Of a stretch of 6,927 nt of DNA, positions 1 through 6,042 are shown piece after piece (the first letter of the stretch is position 1; the number at the start of each line of letters is the position of its first letter). The translations under genes and the position numbers were made by a program. The stretch lies in assembly GCA_905186105.1 (NCBI GenBank), contig LR994475.1, positions 1,345,548 through 1,352,474 on the forward strand, given 5' to 3'. Under the pieces are notes generated by a model. The model did not search any database. It worked only from the letters and a program-made list of their open reading frames with translations, and was not told the DNA's origin. The DNA is from an uncultured Sutterella sp. (GTDB lineage: Bacteria; Pseudomonadota; Gammaproteobacteria; Burkholderiales; Burkholderiaceae_F).

Positions 1-278
1 GTATAACTAAAGTTCGCCAAAAAGCTACCTGACTTACCAAACGCATAAGCTGCATAACCGCCAATACCACCGCTTTTGCGGCTAAACATGCCACATTTAG
101 CAAAGGTATAGGCGATGGTAGTCGCCCCTGCAATCGTTACAAACCAAGCCAAAATGGACATTGTCCCAATCTCGGCAAGTTTCGTAGGCATCAAAATAAT
201 GGAGGACCCAAGCATATTGAGCATCACTACCATGGTGAGCTGTAAGCAGGTCATCTTAGGTTTGGTGTTCGTCGTCAT
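1..278 (-). CDS. potE: PotE-type putrescine/ornithine antiporter, N-terminal part (runs off the left edge)
   Basis: Seen: reading leftward from ATG at 278, 92 codons stay open to the window edge. The protein has a short hydrophilic N-terminus, a first membrane segment (about residues 12-37, NMLGSSIILMPTKLAEIGT), a second (about 42-60) and then AKCGMFSRKSGGIGGYAAYAFGKSG (residues about 63-87, quoted with gaps permitted). These stretches match my memory of E. coli PotE almost position by position, including the same number of residues before the Met at position 9, which supports this start. Known: PotE is an inner-membrane APC-superfamily carrier that exchanges putrescine for ornithine or imports putrescine. 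Odd: the APC signature GSGI in helix 1 reads GSSI (G24-S25-S26-I27), and no ornithine decarboxylase gene (speF), the usual partner, lies upstream. A purine-rich AGAAGG is 16 bases upstream of the ATG, too far for an ideal ribosome binding site. The family call is secure; exact substrate is not. Confidence 0.88.
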   Translation of the reverse strand, partial: MTTNTKPKMTCLQLTMVVMLNMLGSSIILMPTKLAEIGTMSILAWFVTIAGATTIAYTFAKCGMFSRKSGGIGGYAAYAFGKSGSFLANFSY

Positions 279-429
279 ACCGGCAGCGTCAAAACCTTCT
301 AAGTAAGTGAGAGAACAATAAAAAAGTGAAAGCGCCCGATTGTACTGAATGTTGAAGACCTTTTGGTCGAGTAGACACATTTAAATGTCGATTTTTTTCA
401 GTAGCATAGTGCGTTGACCTGTTTTTGGG

Positions 430-446
430 TCATTAGGGGCTAATGA
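430..446. repeat. Perfect inverted repeat, possible operator or hairpin
   Basis: TCATTAG, then GGG, then CTAATGA: two perfect 7-base arms. It lies about 150 bases upstream of the PotE-like start, in the divergent intergenic region. There is no T-tract after it on either strand, so it does not look like a terminator. An operator for a dimeric regulator is the simplest reading, but that is inference. Confidence 0.4.
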
Positions 447-894
447 TGACACAAATACTTGAAAATTCAAAAGAAATGAAGATGATCTCAAAGGGCGATC
501 ATTCTGATTTGTATCAATGTATCACGAAAAACAAGTAGGCATTTCCTTTGCCTCTCACAAAGGGAAATAAAACATTCTCAGCTAGACGGATTACCCTAAA
601 AAACACGTCTGTCTTACCTTAAATTTGCAAAAGTCCAATTCATGAGGAATAAAAAATGGGTAGGGAGAAATACCGAAAGACAGTTCCCGTAGGGGATCTA
701 AATAAAAACCAACCTGTCGTACACAACTTTTGAATACATCTAGTTGAGAATAAGACGAATTTAAAGCATCAACTTCGAATTTACAAATATATACAAACAG
801 CAAGACTATCCCAAATTTTTTTAAAGAAAGCCCCATAAAATTTTGGCGTCGCTTAATTGAGACGAGGCGACCCCTAACCCAAGGTTGCACGAGC

Positions 895-910
895 CGGTCA
901 TCACTGACCG
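895..910. promoter_or_regulatory. Inverted repeat CGGTCA-N4-TGACCG upstream of the HU-like gene
   Basis: Perfect 6-base arms separated by TCAC. The half-site CGGTCA recurs at 957-962 inside the small dyad CCAA-CGGTCA-TTGG (953-966), and related TGACTGACGG lies between them (927-936). Clustering of the same half-site within 70 bases, immediately upstream of the HU-like start at 989, suggests a regulator binding site. No regulator is identified. Confidence 0.35.
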
Positions 911-925
911 AATATCCAACCCCCA

Positions 926-954
926 TTGACTGACGGAACCCCGAGAATTATGCC
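926..954 (+). promoter_or_regulatory. Candidate sigma70 promoter for the HU-like gene
   Basis: TTGACT (926-931, five of six matches to the -35 consensus) is followed after 17 bases by TATGCC (949-954), a weak -10. Transcription would start near 961 and give a leader of roughly 28 bases. The weak -10 makes this tentative. TTGCAC (885-890) with GAATAT (910-915) is another possibility, with the inverted repeat 895-910 lying between its elements. Confidence 0.3.
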
Positions 955-988
955 AACGGTCATTGGAAAATAATGAGGCTCCAAAACA

Positions 989-1270
989 ATGAATAAAAGG
1001 GATCTTGCCGCAGCTGTGGCAAATAAATTGAATATGTCATGCTCCGAGATGGAGTCCATCATGGATGCTGTCAATGAAACAATCGTCGAAGCACTCGTCA
1101 ATGGCGATCACGTGACGATGTGGAATTTCGGTCGCTACGAAATGAAGCATCAAGCCGCTCGCGTTGGTCGTTCTTTTGCGACGGGGGAAACGTTGACTAT
1201 TCCAGAACGTGACAAGATTATCTTTACGGTTAGCCCAAAGCTTCAAGCTACGCTCGATAGTCGTGCGTAA
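989..1270 (+). CDS. HU/IHF-family DNA-binding protein with an atypical beta-arm tip
   Basis: Seen: 93 residues, the family's usual length. The start MNKRDLAAAVANKLNMS is the typical HU helix 1, GDHVTMWNFGRYEMK (about 39-53) matches the conserved GD.V.L.GFG.F strand region, and RVGRSFATGETLTIP (about 58-72) is the DNA-embracing arm. TGAGG lies ten bases before the ATG. Known: HU and IHF dimers bind and bend DNA in the nucleoid, two arms entering the minor groove, each with a Pro at the tip (GRNPxTG) that wedges between base pairs. Odd: here the motif is GRSFATG, so residue 63 is Phe, not Pro, and the Asn before it is Ser. The second half (ERDKIIFTVSPKLQATL) keeps the F.....K.L pattern loosely. 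It is thus a divergent paralogue, not obviously HupA, HupB, IhfA or IhfB. Single-gene unit; convergent with the dcuC remnant. Confidence 0.9.
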   Translation: MNKRDLAAAVANKLNMSCSEMESIMDAVNETIVEALVNGDHVTMWNFGRYEMKHQAARVGRSFATGETLTIPERDKIIFTVSPKLQATLDSRA

Positions 1271-1297
1271 CCTTAGAGATTTTTTACTCGCCTAGTG

Positions 1298-1370
1298 ATT
1301 GGTACCTGATGCGTTAGGAGTGTCCTAACGACAAACCCTCTCAATGGTGCCATTCAGGTACTGACGTCAG
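1298..1370. repeat. Compact nested inverted-repeat element (cloverleaf-like)
   Basis: An outer stem GTACCTGA (1302-1309) with TCAGGTAC (1354-1361) encloses a perfect hairpin CGTTAGGA-GTG-TCCTAACG (1312-1330) and a small dyad AATGG-TG-CCATT (1343-1354, partly overlapping the outer arm). It is followed directly by the 10-base palindrome CTGACGTCAG (1361-1370). An alternative pairing of TGGTACC (1300-1306) with GGTGCCA (1346-1352) would compete with the outer stem. There is no T-tract immediately after it. It lies 30 bases downstream of the HU-like stop. It could be a 3'-UTR structure, a small RNA, or a DNA element such as a protein-binding site or the scar of a mobile repeat; the sequence does not decide. 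Confidence 0.55.
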
Positions 1371-1375
1371 ACATG

Positions 1376-1405
1376 AAGGACTGTCCAAACCGACAGTCCT
1401 TTGTG
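1376..1405 (+). terminator. Terminator-like hairpin downstream of the HU-like gene
   Basis: AAGGACTGTC (1376-1385), a six-base loop, then GACAGTCCTT (1392-1401): ten perfect pairs. The following bases TTGTGCATTT are only moderately T-rich, so termination efficiency is uncertain. It is placed where the HU-like transcript should end. Confidence 0.6.
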
Positions 1406-1415
1406 CATTTATGAT

Positions 1416-1452
1416 AAAAAAAGAGGGCGCTGAAGATTCACTTCAACCCCCT
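1416..1452 (-). terminator. Rho-independent terminator of the dcuC remnant
   Basis: On the minus strand AGGGGGTTGAAG pairs with CTTCAGCGCCCT across a five-base loop (twelve positions, one G-G mismatch and one G-T pair). It is followed by C and then a run of seven T (A-run 1416-1422 on the plus strand). This is a textbook intrinsic terminator, 30-50 bases past the end of the broken dcuC frame, so the original gene's 3' signal survived while its coding part decayed. Confidence 0.8.
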
Positions 1453-1462
1453 TAGTCGACAC

Positions 1463-1474
1463 ATTGGTACCAAT
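1463..1474. repeat. 12-base perfect palindrome ATTGGTACCAAT
   Basis: Perfectly self-complementary. Its first nine bases (ATTGGTACC) also occur at 1298-1306 at the left edge of the nested dyad element, so the two copies bracket the whole structured intergenic block. Could be chance or a paired protein-binding site. Confidence 0.4.
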
Positions 1475-1484
1475 TCAATAGATC

Positions 1485-2400
1485 TTACCGATCTTTTCGC
1501 TTTACATGTAGCGAATAAGAGAGAGTTCTAAGACAGACACAATGCCCGAACGAAGTGGCACGTACCGTACGCTTTACCAAGACCAATGGATTCGCGCGAA
1601 TAATGGTAGACACAATTAACACCATCTCAGTGACTGGTGAAGCCGCATAAATGATGTTGGAGGTGAACTGCATTGGCAACCCGCCCATGATGCGATCAAC
1701 GCCCGCCTTCTCAGTAATCGCTGTGATCAACTCAATGTAACTATAAAAACAGCGTTACCCGATCCACTAATGAAGGTAATGATGGGAATATTCCACGAGA
1801 ACCCGAGCATCAAACCAGTGCCCGAGATTTCCATGTTGTTGAGCGCGTACGAGATCGTATCGATTTTAAGCTCCACGACCATCGTGAACGCGTGCACAAT
1901 CAACATCACGACCTTTGAGAATCCATCACCCATTCACATAAAGAAAACGTTTACGTCCTTAGAACAGGTGAGCATACCTTTCATACGTAAGAGTTCAGCG
2001 ATAAAAGACAATGCAAAAGAGAAGAGCGTGACTTCAACGAGAACCACTTTGGCTGACTTAAAGAACATGAAAAAGCCGATCGCGAGGACCAGTGGCATCA
2101 CTGGAAAAAGGGCGTACCACGTCGGCACATCCAGTGGGGTTTTCTCTTCGTTTTCGATATCTAACACCGCGTGTTCTCGACCTTCCTTGGTGTTATCCAT
2201 GTGCTTTTGGCAAAAGTAATGAGCGATGCCCTCACGATAATCGCTGGGATTGTGATCGGTGCATGATGGAAAAACACATAATCTACGACATTATCAAAAC
2301 CCAACACGCGCGCTGCCACCACGTTGTCTTCGCCCAAGGGCGAGGTACAACCGTGGCGGTCGTCGCAATCACACATGCCAGAGATCCTTGACCTTTTGGA
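1485..2400 (-). pseudogene. dcuC: Remnant of a DcuC-family C4-dicarboxylate carrier (5'-truncated, frameshifted)
   Basis: Seen: stitching frames on the minus strand gives, in order, QGSLACVIATTATVVP, then GEDNVVAAR..DYVFFHHAPITIPAII, GIAHYFCQKHMDNTKE, MGDGFSKVVMLIVHAF, SGSGNAVFYSYIELITAI and SNIIYAASPVTEMVLIVSTI. They follow the order of E. coli DcuC from about its residue 165 to the end, including the GSGNAPFYAFVE region and the LSPVSGVVVAVAG region as I remember them. Breaks: frame changes near 2340, 2230, 1747 (a five-A run that needs one more base) and 1560, plus an in-frame TGA at 1936-1934 just before MGDGF. The first third of the gene, including the start, is absent. Known: DcuC is an inner-membrane carrier for anaerobic fumarate/succinate exchange or succinate efflux. 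Its terminator persists at 1416-1452. The remnant begins 20 bases after the neighbouring broken gene ends, so a deletion may have removed its 5' part. Confidence 0.82.
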
Positions 2401-2419
2401 TTTTTACTTGAATAACCCT

Positions 2420-5225
2420 TTAGTTTAAGAGCGTACCACTAGGCACCGTCTCATCAGACTTCGCAATCTCAAACGTGAGGGGCATCGGATCAACACCAAA
2501 CCTAAAGATCTGATAGCGCGTATTGCTAAGGCCATTCACGCTCAAAGATCTCTTTCACGACCTTCAGGAACTTCACCGTATCTACCACAAAGAAGTCGAG
2601 GTAGTCGTGATGAAGCCCCAAGGCTTTGCCCGTGTACTGCGCTACGTTGTCACCCAAGTCAATCACAATGGCGGTTGCTAAGCGATCGAGCTCTGCTAAA
2701 CGCTTTTCGTCAATAAAGCCCGAATTCGGAATCACGAGCATCATGGGAGCAATGCCGTGGCGATGCAAGTGGTCTGCGTGGGTATCCACCCCATTGTGAT
2801 AGTCCAACCACAATTCAGGCGTCATCGTATATACTTTAGTCATATCCATTCGAAGGCGATGACTCGTGATGTCGTTGGGATCTAACTGCACGTAGTGCAT
2901 GTGTTCGGTGGGCTCATAGCGGTACTGATGCATCCGTTTGAATGCCGTCCAAACGAATCGACCAACCATGGCGATTGTTTTTGGGTGCCACAGCCATCAT
3001 CATCGATGCTTCCATGGCAACGGTCTGATCATCATGCGCATCAATCACGACAACGATTTGGTCTTCAGACCCTTCGATCTTTTCGATACGAATATCGATC
3101 CTAGGGAACATCAGATCCAAAAAGTCTTTGAGTTCGTTCGCCATTTGGCTTGCGAGCTTTTCATCGTCACTTTCCAAGCCCTCGATAATCGCATAATGAG
3201 AGGCATTTAAGAAATTGAAGAAGACGCGGCACTTTTCAAAGAAATGCATGCCAAACTTCGGATTCATGAGAATACGCTTTGCGCGGTCATGAACGATCTT
3301 GAGGTGCTCTTCAGTAAAGAGTTTGGAAGACCCGTCAGCGAGCTGCATCGCGGCATCAATATGCTGTAGCGCCAGTACTTCTTCTCCACGGAAGAAATAC
3401 ATTAAGCCTAAAGTCCCTTCGTAGTCGAGCGTCCCTCCGTACTCGTCCTTCAGACTCAAAAGGACGTCAAAGCACTCATTCATCACGCGCGAGGCATCCT
3501 TATGGTCACGATCTAGCGTCATGATCTGCGCAATGCAAAGTAGTAACTTCGCGCGACTCGTCATGTCAGCAGGCGACATGTGTGAGACCAACAAACGCAC
3601 CTGCATGAGGTTATTCTCTTCATAAGCGGCTTCGGCAGCAGCAAGTGTTTCTTCTGCTGTCGTTGGCTTGTCGCCCGTCGCACGAAATTGCGCGGGGTCG
3701 AGTTTAGGCAATTTGTAAAGCAAATCGTTTTGTTCGTCACGCGTGAGGCTCTTAGGGACATCGCCCACTATGCGCCAGCCGTAGACGTCAGACAACCAGC
3801 GACGAAACGCGAGGTCAATGAGGGCATTACCTTCGTCCTCTTCAACCTTCGCAAAAAAGTCGTTGAGCCAATTCGCAAAAGGCTCTGGGTCATAGATCAT
3901 CACGTCCAAATAGACGCGCGTCTGACCATGCGCGTGCCCAATCACGGTCCCTAAAAGGGGATGGGCTTTCATTTCGTCAATGAGACGCTCTAATATCACT
4001 TTATCGGCTTCAAGTCCCTTTTGGGTTCTAAAAGCAAAGTAACCAACACTCACGCCTAGGTCTTCAAAGTCGACAGACAATCGAGCTTCCCCGTCAGCGT
4101 GTTCCTGTAGGAAATACGGAATATGGGTCGTACTCCAGAGCACGTCATCCTCGCGAGACATAAAGTCGTCTGACTGAGGTTTAATGGGGTAGGAAGATTC
4201 AACGGATTCGTCGTAGATTTCGCCTAACGTAAGCGTTTCCCAATTGGGCACACGGCTTTTCACAAACGTGACGACTTCCTCTGGGCTCAGCACATCGGCG
4301 TCCTCGGGGATCTCGTTAACAATACGACCGGTCTTAAAGCAATCAATAAAGGCTGCTTCACCGACAGAGCGCTGTAGCGACATGACCATCCCGTGAATAA
4401 TGGGATGGCCATATCGCCACCCATCTTCGCAAAAACGGGGGCTGAGACCAAAATGCAATAGAACCCATTTTCTTGGGTCACGGCAAAGGTAATCGGGGAC
4501 GCGTGACCGGCAGGCGGCTTAGGAAGTTCAAAGCCACGCGACGGAGGTAGCCCTTCGCATAAACGGTACTTGGCTTTGACGCTTTCGGGTGCCAAAGCAA
4601 TCACCAACTGCACAATGGGAATCATGTGACGAAAGCCGCGCGGCGAAAAGATTAGTACCGGTTGATCAACGTCTTTTTCAAGAAGCACCAACAGGTTTTC
4701 GCTCGTGATGGACGAAAAAGCCATCATGGTCGAAATATTGGCTTCATTGTGGTCCCCCGCCTCAAGTAGCCTTAAGGATCTTCGGTTCGGCTTCAATAAA
4801 GTTGTCCCAGGCTTCTTTAATGACTTTGACGACCGGCATCTTTAAAAGGGCGATGCGGTATCTGGCACGCAAAGTCGTATAACGACCCAATCGCTTTACT
4901 CTGTGTTTCAGGGACGACCTCAGGCGTAAAGTTTTCCAACATGCTTAGCGCATGGTATGGCTCTTCAATATGAATGCGAAAGCCCGACACCAAATAAAGC
5001 CAAACGGGCATCCCGTGAAAGTCATGGTCCGTTTCACGCAAAATGTCAAAAGCCTTCTTTTGGTCGTCTTCTTCGTTTCTATTTAAATAGTACCGCGATC
5101 ATTTCAAATTTGATCGGAAGCGACACGTGCGTGGGATCTAACCCTTCCGTGAGCGAAATAATCCCTGCGTAATCTTCTTCTTTTTTAAGGGCTTCGATTT
5201 GTTCTAATACCGTCAAGGCGGTCAT
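2420..5225 (-). pseudogene. Large broken TPR-like cytoplasmic protein gene, function unknown
   Basis: Seen: it starts at ATG 5225, with AGAAGG seven bases upstream, as MTALTVLEQIEALKKEEDYAGIISL, a typical opening for a tetratricopeptide-like helical protein. The coding sense then moves between frames: near 5092 (to YYLNRNEEDDQKKAFDILRE), 4880 (to ARYRIALLKMPVVKVIKEAW), 4772 (to LEAGDHNEANISTMMAFSSI), 4430 (to the long open stretch 4458-2914), 2930 (to YRYEPTEHMHYVQLD) and 2545 (to GLSNTRYQIFRFGVDPMPL), ending at TAA 2422-2420. Rejoined it would have about 930 residues. Helical repeat-like segments recur in the middle (ETLAAAEAAYEENNLMQVRLL, MYFFRGEEVLALQHIDAAM, quoted separately). I see no signal peptide, membrane segment or catalytic motif. 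I do not recognise the family. A frame-rich sequencing artefact is the alternative to true decay. Confidence 0.75.
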
Positions 5226-5247
5226 GCTGAATCCTTCTTGTTTGAGG

Positions 5248-5340
5248 CGTGATCTTTGTTATAAGACCCACTTAGCGACCCATATCGTACCAAACGCCGA
5301 CACTTTTCACCTGAGTGTCTAGGAGGACATTTAGATCACG
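5248..5340. repeat. Widely spaced inverted repeat CGTGATCT / AGATCACG
   Basis: CGTGATCT (5248-5255) and its exact complement AGATCACG (5333-5340), 77 bases apart, lie within the region upstream of the broken TPR-like gene. Eight-base matches at this distance can be chance. They could also be two half-sites for a looping regulator. Confidence 0.25.
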
Positions 5341-5403
5341 AAACAATAGCACATAAAGAATATACGCGCGATACGTAGAGAACCCCTCTTAGAGAGAAAG
5401 AAT

Positions 5404-5526
5404 ATGATCTATTGTGACTTTAAATGGCATCACTTTGTCATCAAGAGTCTCTACACTGACGAAGAAGATCTCAACGGCAGAGCTCAGTCAAAAAGCTTTG
5501 GTAAAGCACCTTGGGTTTTGGTCTGA
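5404..5526 (+). CDS. Doubtful 40-residue ORF or gene fragment
   Basis: ATG at 5404 opens a 40-codon frame, MIYCDFKWHHFVIKSLYTDEEDLNGRA and on to APWVLV, ending at TGA 5524-5526. A purine-rich AGAGAGAAAG precedes it by three bases, a poor match in spacing. The composition is protein-like (mixed acidic, aromatic and hydrophobic residues), but it is short, matches nothing I know and lacks a clear promoter. It may be the leftover of a larger gene. The next gene starts 52 bases downstream, so co-transcription is possible. Confidence 0.25.
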   Translation: MIYCDFKWHHFVIKSLYTDEEDLNGRAQSKSFGKAPWVLV

Positions 5527-5544
5527 TGGCGTTGAGTCTTTATC

Positions 5545-5557
5545 GAGCACCGTGCTC
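5545..5557. promoter_or_regulatory. Perfect dyad GAGCAC-C-GTGCTC just upstream of the exported protein gene
   Basis: Six-base perfect arms with a single central base, ending 21 bases before the ATG at 5579 and 8 bases before its ribosome binding site. A one-base spacer is too short for an RNA loop with all pairs formed, so a DNA-level operator is more likely than an RNA hairpin. No regulator is known. Confidence 0.4.
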
Positions 5558-5578
5558 ATGTGTTTAGGAGGGTAATCT

Positions 5579-5815
5579 ATGCAAACGAGATGCCAAATAC
5601 TTTGGTTCGCTTTACTTTCCGCGGTGTCACTTTGCGGTCACGCAGAATTGCAGTACGTAAAGGGCGCGATTGGTGACGTGGTGCGCGACCATCTCTACTA
5701 CGAACTCCAGGACTATATTGAAGACAACCATAACGAGTGGCGCTACGACCGTGAGTACTACCACTATAAAGACCGTAAGTACCGTCGTCGTCAATTGGAA
5801 TACCTGCGCCATTAA
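5579..5815 (+). CDS. Small exported Tyr/charged-rich protein, function unknown
   Basis: Seen: 78 residues, preceded by AGGAGGG (5566-5572) six bases before the ATG, a near-perfect ribosome binding site that fixes the start. Residues 1-22 form a signal peptide (Arg at 4, hydrophobic core ILWFALLSAVSLCG, likely cleavage after GHA at 22). The mature 56 residues are dense in Tyr, Asp, Glu, Arg, Lys and His: ten Tyr, several in YY or Y.Y pairs, and a basic tail KDRKYRRRQLEYLRH. Inference: it goes to the periplasm or outside and could be a small envelope-stress, metal- or surface-binding protein, similar in style to other short proteobacterial exported proteins rich in W/Y/R/H. I do not recognise the family. 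The Cys in the signal is not in a valid lipobox (VSLC). A terminator follows directly, so it is probably the last gene of a short unit. Confidence 0.75.
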   Translation: MQTRCQILWFALLSAVSLCGHAELQYVKGAIGDVVRDHLYYELQDYIEDNHNEWRYDREYYHYKDRKYRRRQLEYLRH

Positions 5816-5843
5816 TCGCGTTTCAGCAATAGGTAAACCACTG

Positions 5844-5878
5844 AGCCTCACCAAGAAGAGGGGTGTGGCTTACTTTTT
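5844..5878 (+). terminator. Rho-independent terminator of the exported protein gene
   Basis: AGCC-T-CACC (5844-5852) pairs with GGTG-T-GGCT (5862-5870): eight pairs around one T-T mismatch, nine-base loop. It is followed by TAC and five T (5874-5878). It begins 28 bases after the stop codon at 5815. Confidence 0.65.
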
Positions 5879-5880
5879 GG

Positions 5881-5906
5881 GGCTACACCTAAAGGTGTCT
5901 TAAGCC
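5881..5906. repeat. Second hairpin after the terminator
   Basis: ACACCT-AA-AGGTGT (5885-5898) is a perfect 6-base inverted repeat. GGCT (5881-5884) and AGCC (5903-5906) could extend it across a four-base bulge. No T-tract follows. It may back up the preceding terminator or be an RNA-end stabiliser. Confidence 0.4.
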
Positions 5907-6042
5907 ATAACGTCACGCAAAACACCACTCTCAGAAGACTTTCCCTTTTGGCTTCTACGGTATTTACTCTATCTCGACCTTCGATAAATCAAAAAACGCC
6001 CAAATTCATGGATCCGATTGATGGTCAAATTGCTTTGGGGAC
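5907..6042. other. Remainder of the intergenic region before the permease promoter
   Basis: Together with the terminator and hairpin before it and the promoter and leader after it, this forms a 335-base gene-free stretch. I see no open frame with a ribosome binding site, no strong dyad and no recognisable RNA here. Confidence 0.5.

Larger units (their letters stand above)
279..988. other. Intergenic region without a convincing gene
   Basis: About 710 bases, visibly more AT-rich than its neighbours, between the divergent starts of the PotE-like gene and the HU-like gene. It should hold the promoters of both. I see several inverted repeats: 430-446 (TCATTAG-GGG-CTAATGA, perfect 7-bp arms), 541-568 (ATTTCCTTTG against CAAAGGGAAAT, one bulged base) and 895-910. 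A minus-strand open frame (926-591) and a 25-codon plus-strand frame (656-733, preceded by AGGA eight bases upstream) exist. Neither resembles a family I know, so I do not call them. The region could contain a decayed gene or a small RNA, but nothing in the sequence establishes it. Confidence 0.6.
5226..5578. other. Intergenic region between divergent genes
   Basis: About 350 bases between the start of the broken minus-strand TPR-like gene and the plus-strand exported protein. It must contain promoters for both directions, but I find no consensus -35/-10 pair. An AGGAGG at 5321-5326 looks like a strong ribosome binding site, yet it is followed by no usable start codon (a TAG comes within a few bases), suggesting a lost gene start. 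The only short open frame of interest is 5404-5526, listed separately. Confidence 0.45.

Noticed and set aside
656..733. 25-codon plus-strand frame MGREKYRKTVPVGDLNKNQ with AGGA eight bases upstream
   Set aside because: Too short and unsupported by promoter, homology or context to call a gene.
591..926. Minus-strand 111-codon open frame with an internal Met followed by a hydrophobic stretch resembling a signal peptide
   Set aside because: No ribosome binding site before either Met, no recognisable family, and the region is AT-rich so hydrophobic runs arise by chance.
1302..1361. Integron attC-like site suggested by GTTAGGA and TCCTAAC
   Set aside because: The order and the outer bases do not match the RYYYAAC ... 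GTTRRRY layout, and there is no integrase or cassette structure.
1770..2219. 149-codon plus-strand open frame
   Set aside because: It is antisense to the DcuC remnant, whose minus-strand frames match a known family; this frame resembles nothing.
2420..5225. Programmed frameshifting as the reason for the split TPR-like gene
   Set aside because: Six changes of frame, without evident slippery heptamers at the junctions, are far more than any known programmed case; decay or sequence error is simpler.
5579..5644. Lipoprotein signal with the Cys at residue 19
   Set aside because: The bases before Cys give V-S-L-C, which lacks the small residue needed before the lipobox Cys; a cleavage after GHA fits better.
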